From contig NZ_BPQD01000006.1 of assembly GCF_022179065.1 (NCBI RefSeq), positions 1-64,000 of the forward strand: a DNA stretch of 64,000 bases. Direction: 5' to 3'. Source of the stretch: Methylobacterium adhaesivum (GTDB taxonomy: Bacteria; Pseudomonadota; Alphaproteobacteria; Rhizobiales; Beijerinckiaceae). The stretch's first letter is position 1. Every line of letters starts with the position of its first letter. This document shows positions 16,880 through 24,848 of this stretch, piece after piece. The notes under the pieces were generated by a model. That model ran no database searches. It was given only the letters and a program-made list of their open reading frames with translations, and had not been told where the DNA came from. The position numbers and the translations under genes are program-made.

Positions 16880-17060
16880 CGAGCCGGCTGACATCGGGTC
16901 GGCGGAACCGTTGGTCGCCAATCGCGTCGCCGGATGGAGCCGAAGCCGTCGAAGCGTCTGCCGCCGGGGTACGTCGAGGGCGACTTCGGGGTTCCGGGTC
17001 CGGTTGCACCTCGACCCGGATGTCCTCAGCAGGCTCCAAGCCTCAGATTTTCAGGGCTAG
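16869..17060 (+). pseudogene. Possible remnant of a BrnA-like antitoxin gene
   Basis: This 63-codon frame opens with GTG inside the palindromic element. It ends with VRLHLDPDVLSRLQAS, close to the core of BrnA-type antitoxins (xVRLDPDVLxxL). The conserved GpGWQxRVNAxLR tail is missing because a stop codon follows six codons later, and the upstream half has unusual composition. It may be a decayed gene or chance resemblance. Confidence 0.2.
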
Positions 17061-17836
17061 ATCCCGCTGAACCAGTTGTAGCCCTGATCCTCCCAATACC
17101 CACCCGGATAATCGTTGGTCACGAACACGCTGCCGATGTATTTCGGGCTCTTGAATCCGAGCTTCGTCGGCACCCGCACCCGCAACGGATAGCCGTATTC
17201 GGGTGACAATTCCTTGCCGGCGAAATCGAGCGCCAGGACGGTCTGGGGGTGGAGGGCGCTCGGCATGTCGAGGCTGCCGTAATAGCGGTCGGCGCATTTG
17301 AAGCCGACATATTTGGCGGTGAGGTCGGCGCCGACCCGTTCGAGGAAGGTCTTGAGGGGCACGCCGCTCCACTGGCCGATCTGGCTCCAGCCCTCGATGC
17401 AGACGTGGCGGGTGATCTGACTCTCCTGCGGCAGGGCGCGCAGCTTCTCCAGGGTCCAGGGCGTCTTGTCGGCGACGAGGCCGGTGACTTCGAGCTTCCA
17501 GTCGGCGCCCTCGACCTCGGGGATGTTGTCCGGCGGATAGTAGGCGTTGAAGCGGAACGGGGTGTCGATCATCGAGGCCGGGTAGGTCGGCGCCAGGGTG
17601 TTCGGATCGAACAGCCAGCCCTGGACCCGGTCGTTGAACCGCGACATCGCCCACAGCATCCGGTCGGCGACGGTGCCGTTGGAGCCCGTGGAGAGGTCGC
17701 AGCCCGTGAGCAGCGTCAGGGCGCCGAGCGACAGGCCGGAGCGAAGGAGCGCCCGGCGCTCGAGCTTCACCAGGTCCGGCTGCAGATCGGCCCGCAGGGC
17801 CTTGAGGCGGGCGGCTGTGTCGGGATCGCGGGTCAT
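17057..17836 (-). CDS. Molybdopterin-dependent oxidoreductase (sulfite oxidase/MsrP fold), Tat lipoprotein
   Basis: This 259-residue protein of the oxidoreductase molybdopterin-binding family has its cofactor cysteine in RHVCIEGWSQIGQW. The N-terminus has a twin-arginine motif (ERRALLRSGLSLGALTLL) followed at once by a lipobox (LLTGC), predicting Tat export and lipid anchoring. It overlaps a cytochrome b gene's operon with a 1-bp gap, so electrons probably come from or go to the membrane through that heme protein. The arrangement resembles MsrP/MsrQ, but the partner is a b561-type cytochrome and not MsrQ. The substrate is unknown. Confidence 0.88.
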   Translation of the reverse strand: MTRDPDTAARLKALRADLQPDLVKLERRALLRSGLSLGALTLLTGCDLSTGSNGTVADRMLWAMSRFNDRVQGWLFDPNTLAPTYPASMIDTPFRFNAYYPPDNIPEVEGADWKLEVTGLVADKTPWTLEKLRALPQESQITRHVCIEGWSQIGQWSGVPLKTFLERVGADLTAKYVGFKCADRYYGSLDMPSALHPQTVLALDFAGKELSPEYGYPLRVRVPTKLGFKSPKYIGSVFVTNDYPGGYWEDQGYNWFSGI

Positions 17837-17837
17837 G

Positions 17838-18473
17838 TCACGTCTCCGAAGGGGTCACGCGGGCCCGGCCCGTGATCATCGCCTTGAGGGTGCTCGGCAC
17901 CACGAGGACGAGGGCGAGGTGCAGGAGAATGAAGCCGACGAGGCCCGCCATGGCGAGGAAGTGGACCCGGCGCGCGCCTTCGTAGCCGCCGAACAGGGCG
18001 GCCAGATTCTGGAGCTGGACCGGCTTCCACAGGGCGAGGCCCGAGGCCAGGAGCAGGGCGCCGAGGAGGAAGGCGACGACGTAGGCGAGGCGCTGCACGG
18101 CGTTGTATTCGCCCAGGCGATGAGCGAGACGCAGGGTGAGGGCGGCTCGCGCATCCCGCCACACGGCCCCGGGGCTCAAGGGCAGGAACGTGCGGGCGAC
18201 GTGCCGGCTCAGCAGACCGTAGACGACGTAGACGAGGCCGTTGACGGCGAACAGCCACATGGCGGCGAAGTGCCAGGCGATGGCCCCGCCGAGCCAGCCG
18301 CCGAGCGTCGCCCATTTCGGGAACGTCAGGGGGAAGAACGGCGAGGCGTTGTAGATCGCCCAGCCGGAAAACAGCATGCAGAACACCGCGACCGCGTTGA
18401 TCCAGTGGGTGATGCGCACCACGAGGGGATGGATCACCACGACACGGGCGGGCGGTTCGGGGACCAGGGTCAT
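17838..18473 (-). CDS. Cytochrome b561-type membrane subunit
   Basis: This 211-residue protein has four membrane helices. Four histidines in helix positions (ITHWINA, IAWHFAAMW, ARRVHFLAM, ILLHLALV) fit two b-type hemes as in the cytochrome b561/thiosulfate reductase b subunit family. It lies 1 bp upstream of the molybdopterin oxidoreductase start, so the two form a redox pair at the inner membrane. The ATG at 18473 (MTLVPEPPARV) is chosen; the frame is open to 18515. Confidence 0.88.
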   Translation of the reverse strand: MTLVPEPPARVVVIHPLVVRITHWINAVAVFCMLFSGWAIYNASPFFPLTFPKWATLGGWLGGAIAWHFAAMWLFAVNGLVYVVYGLLSRHVARTFLPLSPGAVWRDARAALTLRLAHRLGEYNAVQRLAYVVAFLLGALLLASGLALWKPVQLQNLAALFGGYEGARRVHFLAMAGLVGFILLHLALVLVVPSTLKAMITGRARVTPSET

Positions 18474-18621
18474 CGGGTGTTCGGCCTTTTGGGGTGGTGG
18501 CGCGTACCTCCCCAAAGCGGAAAAACTTCGGGCCGGGCTGCGGGCAGATCATAACCCACCACGTCTTCGCCCTTACCGGGACGAGCGTGCGACGAACGGC
18601 CCGCAACTGTCCTCGCGAGGC

Positions 18622-18733
18622 GCGACAGGCTCCCTCTCCTGGAAGGAGAGGGTTGGGGTGAGGTGTGGTCCATCTCCGAAGAGTCCACACACCTCACCCT
18701 GTCCCTCTCCTTCCAGGAGAGGGGACCCGCGCC
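18622..18733. repeat. CTCTCC palindromic repeat, copy D (complete)
   Basis: This is the best complete copy. The left hairpin CCCTCTCCTGGAAGGAGAGG is followed by GGTGAGGTGTGG, a spacer, CCACACACCTCACC and a right hairpin CCTCTCCTTCCAGGAGAGG, ending GGGGACCCGCGC. It lies inside the four-gene redox set, between the secreted-protein genes and the cytochrome gene. Confidence 0.88.
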
Positions 18734-18776
18734 TGTTCCGGATCATCGAAGGCTCCGGACAGGCGGGGCAGCGGCC

Positions 18777-19376
18777 TCACATGGACGGCACGGTGCCGTT
18801 GCGGCCGACGATGAGGATCGGGGCCGAGAGGGTACCGTCGGCGCCCTTCTTGGTGAAGGCCACGACCTTGGCGCCCGGCACCACGATGCTCTTCTCGCCC
18901 GGATCGACCAGGGTCACGGGCACGTCGTCGGGCACCACGACCTTCTTCTCGCCGCCCTGGTACTTGACCAGCATGGTCCGGCCGTCCGTACCCGACAGGG
19001 TACCGACGGCGCCGTTGGTCATGGTCGAGTTGGAGCCGAGATCCCACGGGTAGTGCCCGTCGGCGGTGCCGCGCAGGGACGAGGAGAAGACCGTGACCTG
19101 CAGGGCCTTCTGGGTGCCGTCGGGCTGCGGGATCGCGGCGGTGCCGATGTAGCTCTCCGACTTGATGTCGGCGAGCTTGCCCGATGTGGCGGCGAGGATC
19201 TTGGTGTCGCCCGAGAACGTCACGGTGACGGGGTCACCCGTGCGCGGCTTCACCGTGAGGGTCGAGCCGTCGACCTTCTCGATGGTGCCGCGATAGCGCA
19301 CGATGTCGTCGGCGCGGGCGGTGGTGGCGGCCACCGTGAGGGTGAGGGCGAGGCCGGTGAGCAGACTCTTCATCAT
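18777..19376 (-). CDS. Secreted protein of unknown family, paralogue 2 of a tandem pair
   Basis: This 199-residue exported protein has a signal peptide ending at ARA-DD near residue 23. The mature part is predicted mostly beta, with repeats suggestive of OB-like barrels (VRYRGTIEKVDGSTLTVKP). Its core SYIGTAAIPQPDGTQKAL, then DGHYPWDL and TMTNGAVG, is shared with the next gene upstream. Nothing in it identifies a cofactor. Tandem duplication and proximity to the cytochrome/molybdopterin pair suggest a periplasmic role in the same process. Confidence 0.75.
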   Translation of the reverse strand: MMKSLLTGLALTLTVAATTARADDIVRYRGTIEKVDGSTLTVKPRTGDPVTVTFSGDTKILAATSGKLADIKSESYIGTAAIPQPDGTQKALQVTVFSSSLRGTADGHYPWDLGSNSTMTNGAVGTLSGTDGRTMLVKYQGGEKKVVVPDDVPVTLVDPGEKSIVVPGAKVVAFTKKGADGTLSAPILIVGRNGTVPSM

Positions 19377-19425
19377 GGCGTTCTCTCCTGTGTCGTTCGG
19401 GTGATTCGATCGGTTTGCCCGGCCG

Positions 19426-20037
19426 CTACATCGGCGGCACGGTGCCGTTTTGACCGACGACCATGCGGTCGACGACGGGGGTGCCGGAGGCGTCGGCGCG
19501 GGTGAAGGCGACGACGCGGGCACCGGGCTTGATCAGACCGGCATCGGCCGGGGCCAGCGCCACCACGGGCACGTCGTCCGGAACCGTGATGGTCTTCTGC
19601 CCGCCCGCGTAGGTCACCGTGATGGTGCGGTTGGCCGTGCCCGTCACGGCGCCGACGGCGCCATTGGTCATGGTGTTCTCTTTCTCGAGATCCCACGGAT
19701 AGTGGCCGTCGCCGGTGCCGCGCATGCTGGGAGCGAACACCGCGACCTCAAGGGCCTTCAGGGTGCCGTCGGCCTGGGGCGTGGCGGCGGTGCCGATGTA
19801 GCTGTCGGGCTGGATGTCCGAGATCTTGGCGGCGCTGGCACCGGCAACACGCACGGCATCGCCGAGCCGGACCGTGACGGCATCGCCGACGCGCGGCTTG
19901 ATGGTGACGGTGTTGCCCTCCACGGACGCGATGGTGCCCCGGATGCGCACGACGGGCGCGTCCGCCCGGGCTGGCAGACTCGCGGCGAGGCCGAGGCAGG
20001 CGGCGAGGAGCGCGGCGGCGCGGGTGGTTCTGGTCAT
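19426..20037 (-). CDS. Secreted protein of unknown family, paralogue 1 of a tandem pair
   Basis: This 203-residue exported protein (signal peptide to about residue 26, SLPARA-DA) shares its whole length with the downstream paralogue. Shared segments are SYIGTAATPQADGTLKAL, GTGDGHYPWDL, TMTNGAVG and VPDDVPVV, and both end NGTVP-x-M. The genes are 49 bp apart and co-oriented, so they arose by tandem duplication and probably share a promoter. An inverted repeat lies 59 bp upstream. The family is not recognised. Confidence 0.75.
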   Translation of the reverse strand: MTRTTRAAALLAACLGLAASLPARADAPVVRIRGTIASVEGNTVTIKPRVGDAVTVRLGDAVRVAGASAAKISDIQPDSYIGTAATPQADGTLKALEVAVFAPSMRGTGDGHYPWDLEKENTMTNGAVGAVTGTANRTITVTYAGGQKTITVPDDVPVVALAPADAGLIKPGARVVAFTRADASGTPVVDRMVVGQNGTVPPM

Positions 20038-20095
20038 GGGTGTCCTTCCATCGGGCCAAGGCCGATCCGACGGGAAACTGCCCCGAATAAAGATA

Positions 20096-20116
20096 GCGCG
20101 CAAGTCAATTGCGCGC
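20096..20116. promoter_or_regulatory. Inverted repeat upstream of the secreted-protein pair
   Basis: GCGCGCAA-GTCAA-TTGCGCGC is a perfect 8-bp inverted repeat with a 5-nt centre. It lies 59-79 bp upstream of the start at 20037. It has no T-run on either side, so an operator is more likely than a terminator. Confidence 0.35.
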
Positions 20117-20238
20117 GATCTGGTCATTTTACGGGGTGGTCGCGGGTTGGCACGCCCCCACAGCTAGCGCTGGCCCTTCCTCGGGGAAGGCCGGCGCGTT
20201 CTTACATTCCTCATCGATTCGATCCCGGCGGCGCCGGA

Positions 20239-21099
20239 TCAGTGCGCCATGAGCATGGGGATGCCCGCATGGGCCAGGAGGTGACTCGTCGGCCCGCCGA
20301 AAATCATCTGGCGCAGGCGGCTCTGGGTGTAGGCGCCCTTGATCAGGAGATCGCAGCCGAAGGCTTCGGCCTCGGCCAGGAACACCTCGCCGGGGGTGCG
20401 CCGCCCCGCCGAGAAGGCGCGGTGCTCAGCGAGGATGCCCTCGCAGGCCAGGGCGTCGGCCAGTTCCTCCGCGCTCGGCCCCGGCACGGTGCCGCCCTCG
20501 ACGCTGACGACCCGGATGCGCTGGGCCTGACGCAGGAACGGCATGGCGAAGGCGACGGCCCGCGCCGTCTCGGTGGAGCCGTTCCAGGCAATGAGAATCG
20601 CCTCGCCGAGGGTCGCGGGGGCGATGGGGGGCGCGAGGAGGATCGGCCGTCCGCTCTCGAACAGGGCGGTCTCGAAGGTGGTCATGCGCGGCGCCCGCTC
20701 CTCGGTGCCGGGGCGGCCGACCACGGTGGCGGTGAACAGGCGGGCATGCTGGCCGAGGAACGCGTCGCCCGCCGGCACGTCGGGGCGCCAGCGATAGCGT
20801 GGTCCGGCGGCGGCGACGTTGGCGGGGGTACACGGGCCGTTGGGCGCGAGGGGAACGCCGGCCTCGCGCATGAAGGCGACGAAGCGCTCGCCCGCCGCCT
20901 CGGCCTCGGCCTTGTCGGCTTCCTCGTCGCGCAGCCAAGTCATGCCGCCGACCATGTCGACGGGGACGTATTCGGCAAGGGCCGGGCGCAGGGACACGCC
21001 CTCGACGAGGCTGCCGAACCGGCGGGCGGCGAGGATCGCCGTCTCGAACACCGAGGACAGGCTGTCGTGCAGGGCGACGGGAACGAGAAGCGTCTTCAT
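20239..21099 (-). CDS. Universal stress protein (UspA family)
   Basis: This 286-residue protein has two Usp-like halves. The first starts KTLLVPVALHDS and the second is ILIAWNGSTETARAVAFAM (about residue 160), ending GGPTSHLLAHAGIPMLMAH. The G-G-x-T-S-x-x-L-L-x segment fits the ATP-binding loop of Usp domains, in degenerate form. Such proteins aid survival under starvation and oxidative stress. The ATG at 21099 is the natural start; the frame stays open much further upstream. Confidence 0.9.
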   Translation of the reverse strand: MKTLLVPVALHDSLSSVFETAILAARRFGSLVEGVSLRPALAEYVPVDMVGGMTWLRDEEADKAEAEAAGERFVAFMREAGVPLAPNGPCTPANVAAAGPRYRWRPDVPAGDAFLGQHARLFTATVVGRPGTEERAPRMTTFETALFESGRPILLAPPIAPATLGEAILIAWNGSTETARAVAFAMPFLRQAQRIRVVSVEGGTVPGPSAEELADALACEGILAEHRAFSAGRRTPGEVFLAEAEAFGCDLLIKGAYTQSRLRQMIFGGPTSHLLAHAGIPMLMAH

Positions 21100-21233
21100 G
21101 GCGGCGACCCTTCGCAGCGCGGTGTTCGTTGGCGCGGATCGCCGCAGGCTAGTGCGATTTGCCCCGGCGGCAAACTCCGACCGGGCCGGCGCCCATGGGA
21201 ACCGCGCGGGTTTCCCCGGTGGAACGGCGTCGC

Positions 21234-22319
21234 TCAGGCGTGACGCGGGCCGAGATGCCCCGATTCGGGGTCGAGGCGGCGCCGGGCGGCCCGCGTGAGC
21301 GGCGCCTCGACGCAGCGCGCCACCACGAGGGCGGCGGCGACCGAGAAGGCGAGCATGAGGGCGAGCGCCCCCCACGGGCCGATAATCGGCGCGAGACCGA
21401 GGCGCGCCACCGCCTCACGGGTGGCGCGCAACACGAAGGGATGGACGAGATAGAGGGCGTAGGAGGCGTCCCCGAGGGCGACGACGGCCGCCGCCGCCCG
21501 ATCCGACCACCGTCCCCCCGCCGGCTCCGTTTCACGCCCCAGGGCGGCGGCGGCCACGAGGAGGAGGGCCGGCCCACCGAGCGCCAGGGGCCGCCACAGG
21601 GCGTCGGGCTCGCCGGCCGCGGCGAGGCCCGCGAGCCCGGCCGCCGCGAGGGCGAGACGGGCGGGCGGCGACAGCCGCAGGCCGTGCGCGCGGGCGAGGC
21701 CCAGGGCCGCCCCGAAGGCGAATTCGAGGACGATGGGACTGCCCCAGAACGCCAGCGGCGTCGGCAGGCCGGGCACCGTCCCGGCGAGGGCGACGAGGCC
21801 GAGGAGCACCGCGCAGGCCCAGGCCACCGCCCTCCCCCGCCCCCAGCCGAGGCCGACGGCGAAGACGGCGTAGAAGAACATCTCGCAGTTCAGGGTCCAG
21901 CCAAGCCCGTACAGTGGCAGGACGAGGCCGTCCGGGCGTTCGACGGGCCAGAACAGGAACGCGGCGGCGACGGTTCCGGGCGTCGCGGGGCCGCCGTTGA
22001 GGAGAGCCGGCACGGCCAGCGCCACCGCGAGGTAGAGGGCGCTCACCAGCCAGTAGAGCGGCACGAGACGGGCGATCCTGTGGGCGAGGAAGCGCGCCCG
22101 TCCCCCAGCCCGCCCGTAGAACGGCGCGCTCGCGTACACGATGATGAACCCGGAGATGACGAAGAACACGTCGACGCCGGACGACCACGGCAGCCACGCG
22201 ACGGGCGCGAAGGCGAGCCCGGCGCGCTCGGCCAGGGCCGCCACCTCGGCCTGCCCGTGATGGACAACGACGAGGAGGGCCGCGAACGCCCGCAGACCCT
22301 GGATCGCCCCGAGCTTCAC
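21234..22319 (-). CDS. Acyltransferase 3 family membrane protein
   Basis: This protein of about 361 residues has around ten membrane helices. The catalytic-region motif LRAFAALLVVVHH lies at the start, and GVDVFFVISGFIIVY, typical of O-acyltransferases that modify surface glycans (OafA type), follows. The GTG at 22319 places the first motif at the N-terminus as in the family, but an ATG at 22475 in the same frame cannot be excluded. It is divergent from the DUF4142 gene. Confidence 0.85.
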   Translation of the reverse strand: MKLGAIQGLRAFAALLVVVHHGQAEVAALAERAGLAFAPVAWLPWSSGVDVFFVISGFIIVYASAPFYGRAGGRARFLAHRIARLVPLYWLVSALYLAVALAVPALLNGGPATPGTVAAAFLFWPVERPDGLVLPLYGLGWTLNCEMFFYAVFAVGLGWGRGRAVAWACAVLLGLVALAGTVPGLPTPLAFWGSPIVLEFAFGAALGLARAHGLRLSPPARLALAAAGLAGLAAAGEPDALWRPLALGGPALLLVAAAALGRETEPAGGRWSDRAAAAVVALGDASYALYLVHPFVLRATREAVARLGLAPIIGPWGALALMLAFSVAAALVVARCVEAPLTRAARRRLDPESGHLGPRHA

Positions 22320-22525
22320 GCCGGCACGATCCGGCGAGACCGGACGATTCGGCAAGATCGGGTGGACCGGATCAACGATGCGCGTGCGTTGTTCAGCGGC
22401 GATAGACTGGAACAGAACAGATTTTCCCTCGTTAGTTCGCCGAAACCAAAGACGACCGGCCCGCGCGAGCGGCAACGCTTCCGGGTTCGATCTTGCATGT
22501 TTCGACAGCCATATTGAGGATACCC

Positions 22526-23221
22526 ATGATCAACAAATACGTTGCCATGACCGCCATCGTGACGGCCCTTGCCACTCCGGCTTTCGCCCAGGACATGGGT
22601 GATTTCCGCCTGGCGGCGATGCAGGCCAACGCCTTCGAGGTGCAGTCGAGCCAGATCGCCCTGCAGAAGAGCCGTAACCCGCAGGTCGTGCGCTACGCCA
22701 AGGAGGCCCTGCGCGATCACCGCGCCGCCAACGTCGCCCTCGCAGGCGGTGAGAGCAACGTCATGGCCCGTAACGACGGCCTCGGCGGCCTCGTCACCGC
22801 CCCCCTCGCCGTCGCGGGCAGCGCCGTCGGTGCAGCCACGGGCGCGGCGGCGGGTGTCGTCGGCGGAACCCTGAGCGGCGGTCCCGTGGGCGGCCTCGAA
22901 GGTCTCGGTTCGGGCGCCCAGCGCGGTGCGGCCACCGGCGCGATGATCGGCGACGTGAACACCACTGCCGGCACCACCCTGGTGCAGCCGAACCCGCAGC
23001 AGCAGGCGATGCTCGCCGAGCTGTCGCAGACCCCGGCCGGTCCGCGCTTCGATCGGCTCTATGGCTCGATGCAGGTTCAGTCGCACCAGATGGCGATCCC
23101 CATGTACCAGTCCTACGCCGCGAACGGACCGAACCCGGCCCTGCGCGCCCATGCCCAGCAGGCCCTGCCGGTGCTGGAGCAGCATTACCAGATGGCCCAG
23201 CGCCTGCCCGGCGCGCGCTGA
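22526..23221 (+). CDS. DUF4142 family exported protein
   Basis: This 231-residue protein has a signal peptide (to about residue 21, TPAFA-QD). Its two DUF4142 helix pairs are separated by a Gly/Ala-rich insert (about residues 85-150, PLAVAGSAVGAATGAAAG). Family features are FEVQSSQIALQKSRNPQVVRY and YAANGPNPALRAHAQQALP. The ferritin-like helical fold is usually periplasmic and of unknown function, and many homologues respond to stress. The ATG at 22526 follows a good ribosome site, TGAGGA. Confidence 0.85.
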   Translation: MINKYVAMTAIVTALATPAFAQDMGDFRLAAMQANAFEVQSSQIALQKSRNPQVVRYAKEALRDHRAANVALAGGESNVMARNDGLGGLVTAPLAVAGSAVGAATGAAAGVVGGTLSGGPVGGLEGLGSGAQRGAATGAMIGDVNTTAGTTLVQPNPQQQAMLAELSQTPAGPRFDRLYGSMQVQSHQMAIPMYQSYAANGPNPALRAHAQQALPVLEQHYQMAQRLPGAR

Positions 23222-23273
23222 ACGAAAAATCCGAGGGGTCCTTCGGGCGATGGGCCCGTGGGACCAGTCGAGG

Positions 23274-23300
23274 GGACGTCGGGCCGAAGGCTCGGCGTCC
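23274..23300 (+). terminator. Intrinsic terminator of the DUF4142 gene
   Basis: The stem GGACG-T-CGGGCC with GGCTCG-G-CGTCC closes on a short GAA loop and is followed by TTTTCTCGTTTTC. It lies 53 bp after the stop codon. Confidence 0.7.
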
Positions 23301-23369
23301 TTTTCTCGTTTTCGCGCTTGAGGTCGAGGCACCGTCACGGCTGTCTGGTCCGGCGCCCCCCATGCGAAA

Positions 23370-23400
23370 GGGGCCCGCTCCCTTACGGAAAGCGGGCCCC
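23370..23400. terminator. Bidirectional terminator hairpin between convergent genes
   Basis: GGGGCCCGCT (23370-23379) pairs perfectly with AGCGGGCCCC (23391-23400) around an 11-nt loop. It lies between the converging DUF4142 and carbonic anhydrase genes, 48 bp past the latter. Confidence 0.65.
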
Positions 23401-23447
23401 TTCGCGGGACATCGGCCGTTCGGTCGGGTCCCGGGCGGGACCGGATC

Positions 23448-24143
23448 CTACGCCTCGTTGCAGTTGATCAGCGCGCTCGGGCGCACCGGCTTGCCGTCCG
23501 TGTCCGTCGCGGGCTTGAACGCCCCGGTCTCGGGGTCGCGCAGGTAGAGCTCGCCACGCTCAATGCCGAAATGGGCGCCGTGCAGCTGCAGCTCGCCGCT
23601 CTCGACCCGCTTGCGGATGAACGGGAAGGTCATGAGGTTGTCGAGGCTCTGGGCCACCATCGCGTATTCGAGGTGGGTGAGGTAGTCGGGGGCCTCGCGG
23701 TCCTGGGTCACGCGCTCGGCGGCCGGGGCCACGAGGGACACCCACTTGCCGATGAAGTCGCCCTTCGACAGGGGGGCCGGCGGGCTGGCGAAGGCCTTGA
23801 TGCCGCCGCAGGTGGCGTGGCCGAGGACGACGATGTGCTTCACCTCCAGGGCCTGGACGGCGAACTCGATGGCCGCCGAGGTGCCGTGATACTCGCCACC
23901 CTGCTCGCACGGGGGCACGATGTTGGCGACGTTGCGGACCACGAACAGCTCACCGGGGCTCGCGTCGAAGATCACCTCGGGCGAGACGCGGCTGTCGCAG
24001 CAGCCGATGAGCAGCACCTCGGGGGACTGCCCCTTGGCGAGCTTGGCGTAGCGCTTGGCCTCGTCGGGCAGGCGGCCGTCGCGGAACGCGCGGTATCCCT
24101 CCTTGAGCGCCTCGGGGAACGTGCGGGCCTGCTGGGTGGTCAT
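23448..24143 (-). CDS. Beta-carbonic anhydrase
   Basis: This 231-residue cytoplasmic enzyme interconverts CO2 and bicarbonate. Zinc ligands and the catalytic dyad are visible: C48, D50 and R52 in GCCDSRV, and H109 and C112 in GHATCGG. The C-terminus has the usual GIERGELY..DPETGAFKP pattern. It is the downstream gene of a unit with a Nudix hydrolase, with only 6 bp between them. In a methylotroph-like organism it would supply bicarbonate for carboxylation reactions; that role is inference. Confidence 0.94.
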   Translation of the reverse strand: MTTQQARTFPEALKEGYRAFRDGRLPDEAKRYAKLAKGQSPEVLLIGCCDSRVSPEVIFDASPGELFVVRNVANIVPPCEQGGEYHGTSAAIEFAVQALEVKHIVVLGHATCGGIKAFASPPAPLSKGDFIGKWVSLVAPAAERVTQDREAPDYLTHLEYAMVAQSLDNLMTFPFIRKRVESGELQLHGAHFGIERGELYLRDPETGAFKPATDTDGKPVRPSALINCNEA

Positions 24144-24149
24144 CGGGTG

Positions 24150-24707
24150 TCAGCCTTTCTGTGAGGGGTTGTGCCACGTCAGGACGACGGGCGTTTCGGG
24201 AAGGGTGCCGCCGGCGACGGCACGGACGAGGGACGCCAGCCCCGCCGGCTCGATGCGCTCCTGGGTCGCCTCGAGTTCGGCAAGGGTCCACCAGCGCGTG
24301 CCGAGGACGGGGTTGTCCTCCGTCTCGGCGAGGCGCCGCGTGTCGATCCGGTCGTCGGGGAGACGCACCACGAAGTAGCGTTCGCGGGCATGGCGCGACG
24401 TCCGGAACAGGTGGAAGGGGCCGTCGCACGTGGCGACCAGCGGCCCGATGGGCGCATCGGCAACGCCGATCTCCTCCTCGAGTTCACGCCGGCATGCCGC
24501 GACATGGCTCTCGCCGGGCTCCAGACCGCCGCCGGGCATGAACCAGAAGGTGCGATCGTCCGGCGCCGCCGGATCGATGGACCGGACCGCCTCGTAGGCG
24601 ATGAGAAGCAGACGCCCGGCCGGATCGAACACGAGGGCACGGGCGATGTCGCGCACCGGCGGGCTCGCGACAACGGAGGGGGCCGGCTCTGAAGCGAAGC
24701 GCGTCAT
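24150..24707 (-). CDS. Nudix hydrolase
   Basis: This 185-residue protein has a complete Nudix box around residue 63 (GGGLEPGESHVAACRREL followed by EEEIGV). An FWFMPGG lead-in and a WWTLAELEA tail support the fold. The substrate is not predictable. A strong ribosome site, GGAAGGAATCC, precedes the ATG at 24707. The carbonic anhydrase gene follows 6 bp later. An AT-rich region with an inverted repeat lies upstream. Confidence 0.9.
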   Translation of the reverse strand: MTRFASEPAPSVVASPPVRDIARALVFDPAGRLLLIAYEAVRSIDPAAPDDRTFWFMPGGGLEPGESHVAACRRELEEEIGVADAPIGPLVATCDGPFHLFRTSRHARERYFVVRLPDDRIDTRRLAETEDNPVLGTRWWTLAELEATQERIEPAGLASLVRAVAGGTLPETPVVLTWHNPSQKG

Positions 24708-24741
24708 GGATTCCTTCCGAAGTATTGTCCGTCATCCCGAT

Positions 24742-24785
24742 CGAAGAAAAATATTTTAATCCATCGCATCAAAGGATTTTCTTCG
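24742..24785. promoter_or_regulatory. Inverted repeat in the AT-rich leader of the Nudix/carbonic anhydrase unit
   Basis: CGAAGAAAA (24742-24750) and TTTTCTTCG (24777-24785) are perfect 9-bp arms around a 26-bp AT-rich spacer. They lie 35-78 bp upstream of the Nudix start and downstream of the DUF429 stop. It could be an operator, or a terminator-like hairpin for the DUF429 transcript. Confidence 0.4.
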
Positions 24786-24848
24786 CTCGCATCGCACTTC
24801 ACCTCGTCGAGTGCTGATCTAGCAGCAAAACGTCGGACGGCTAGTGTT

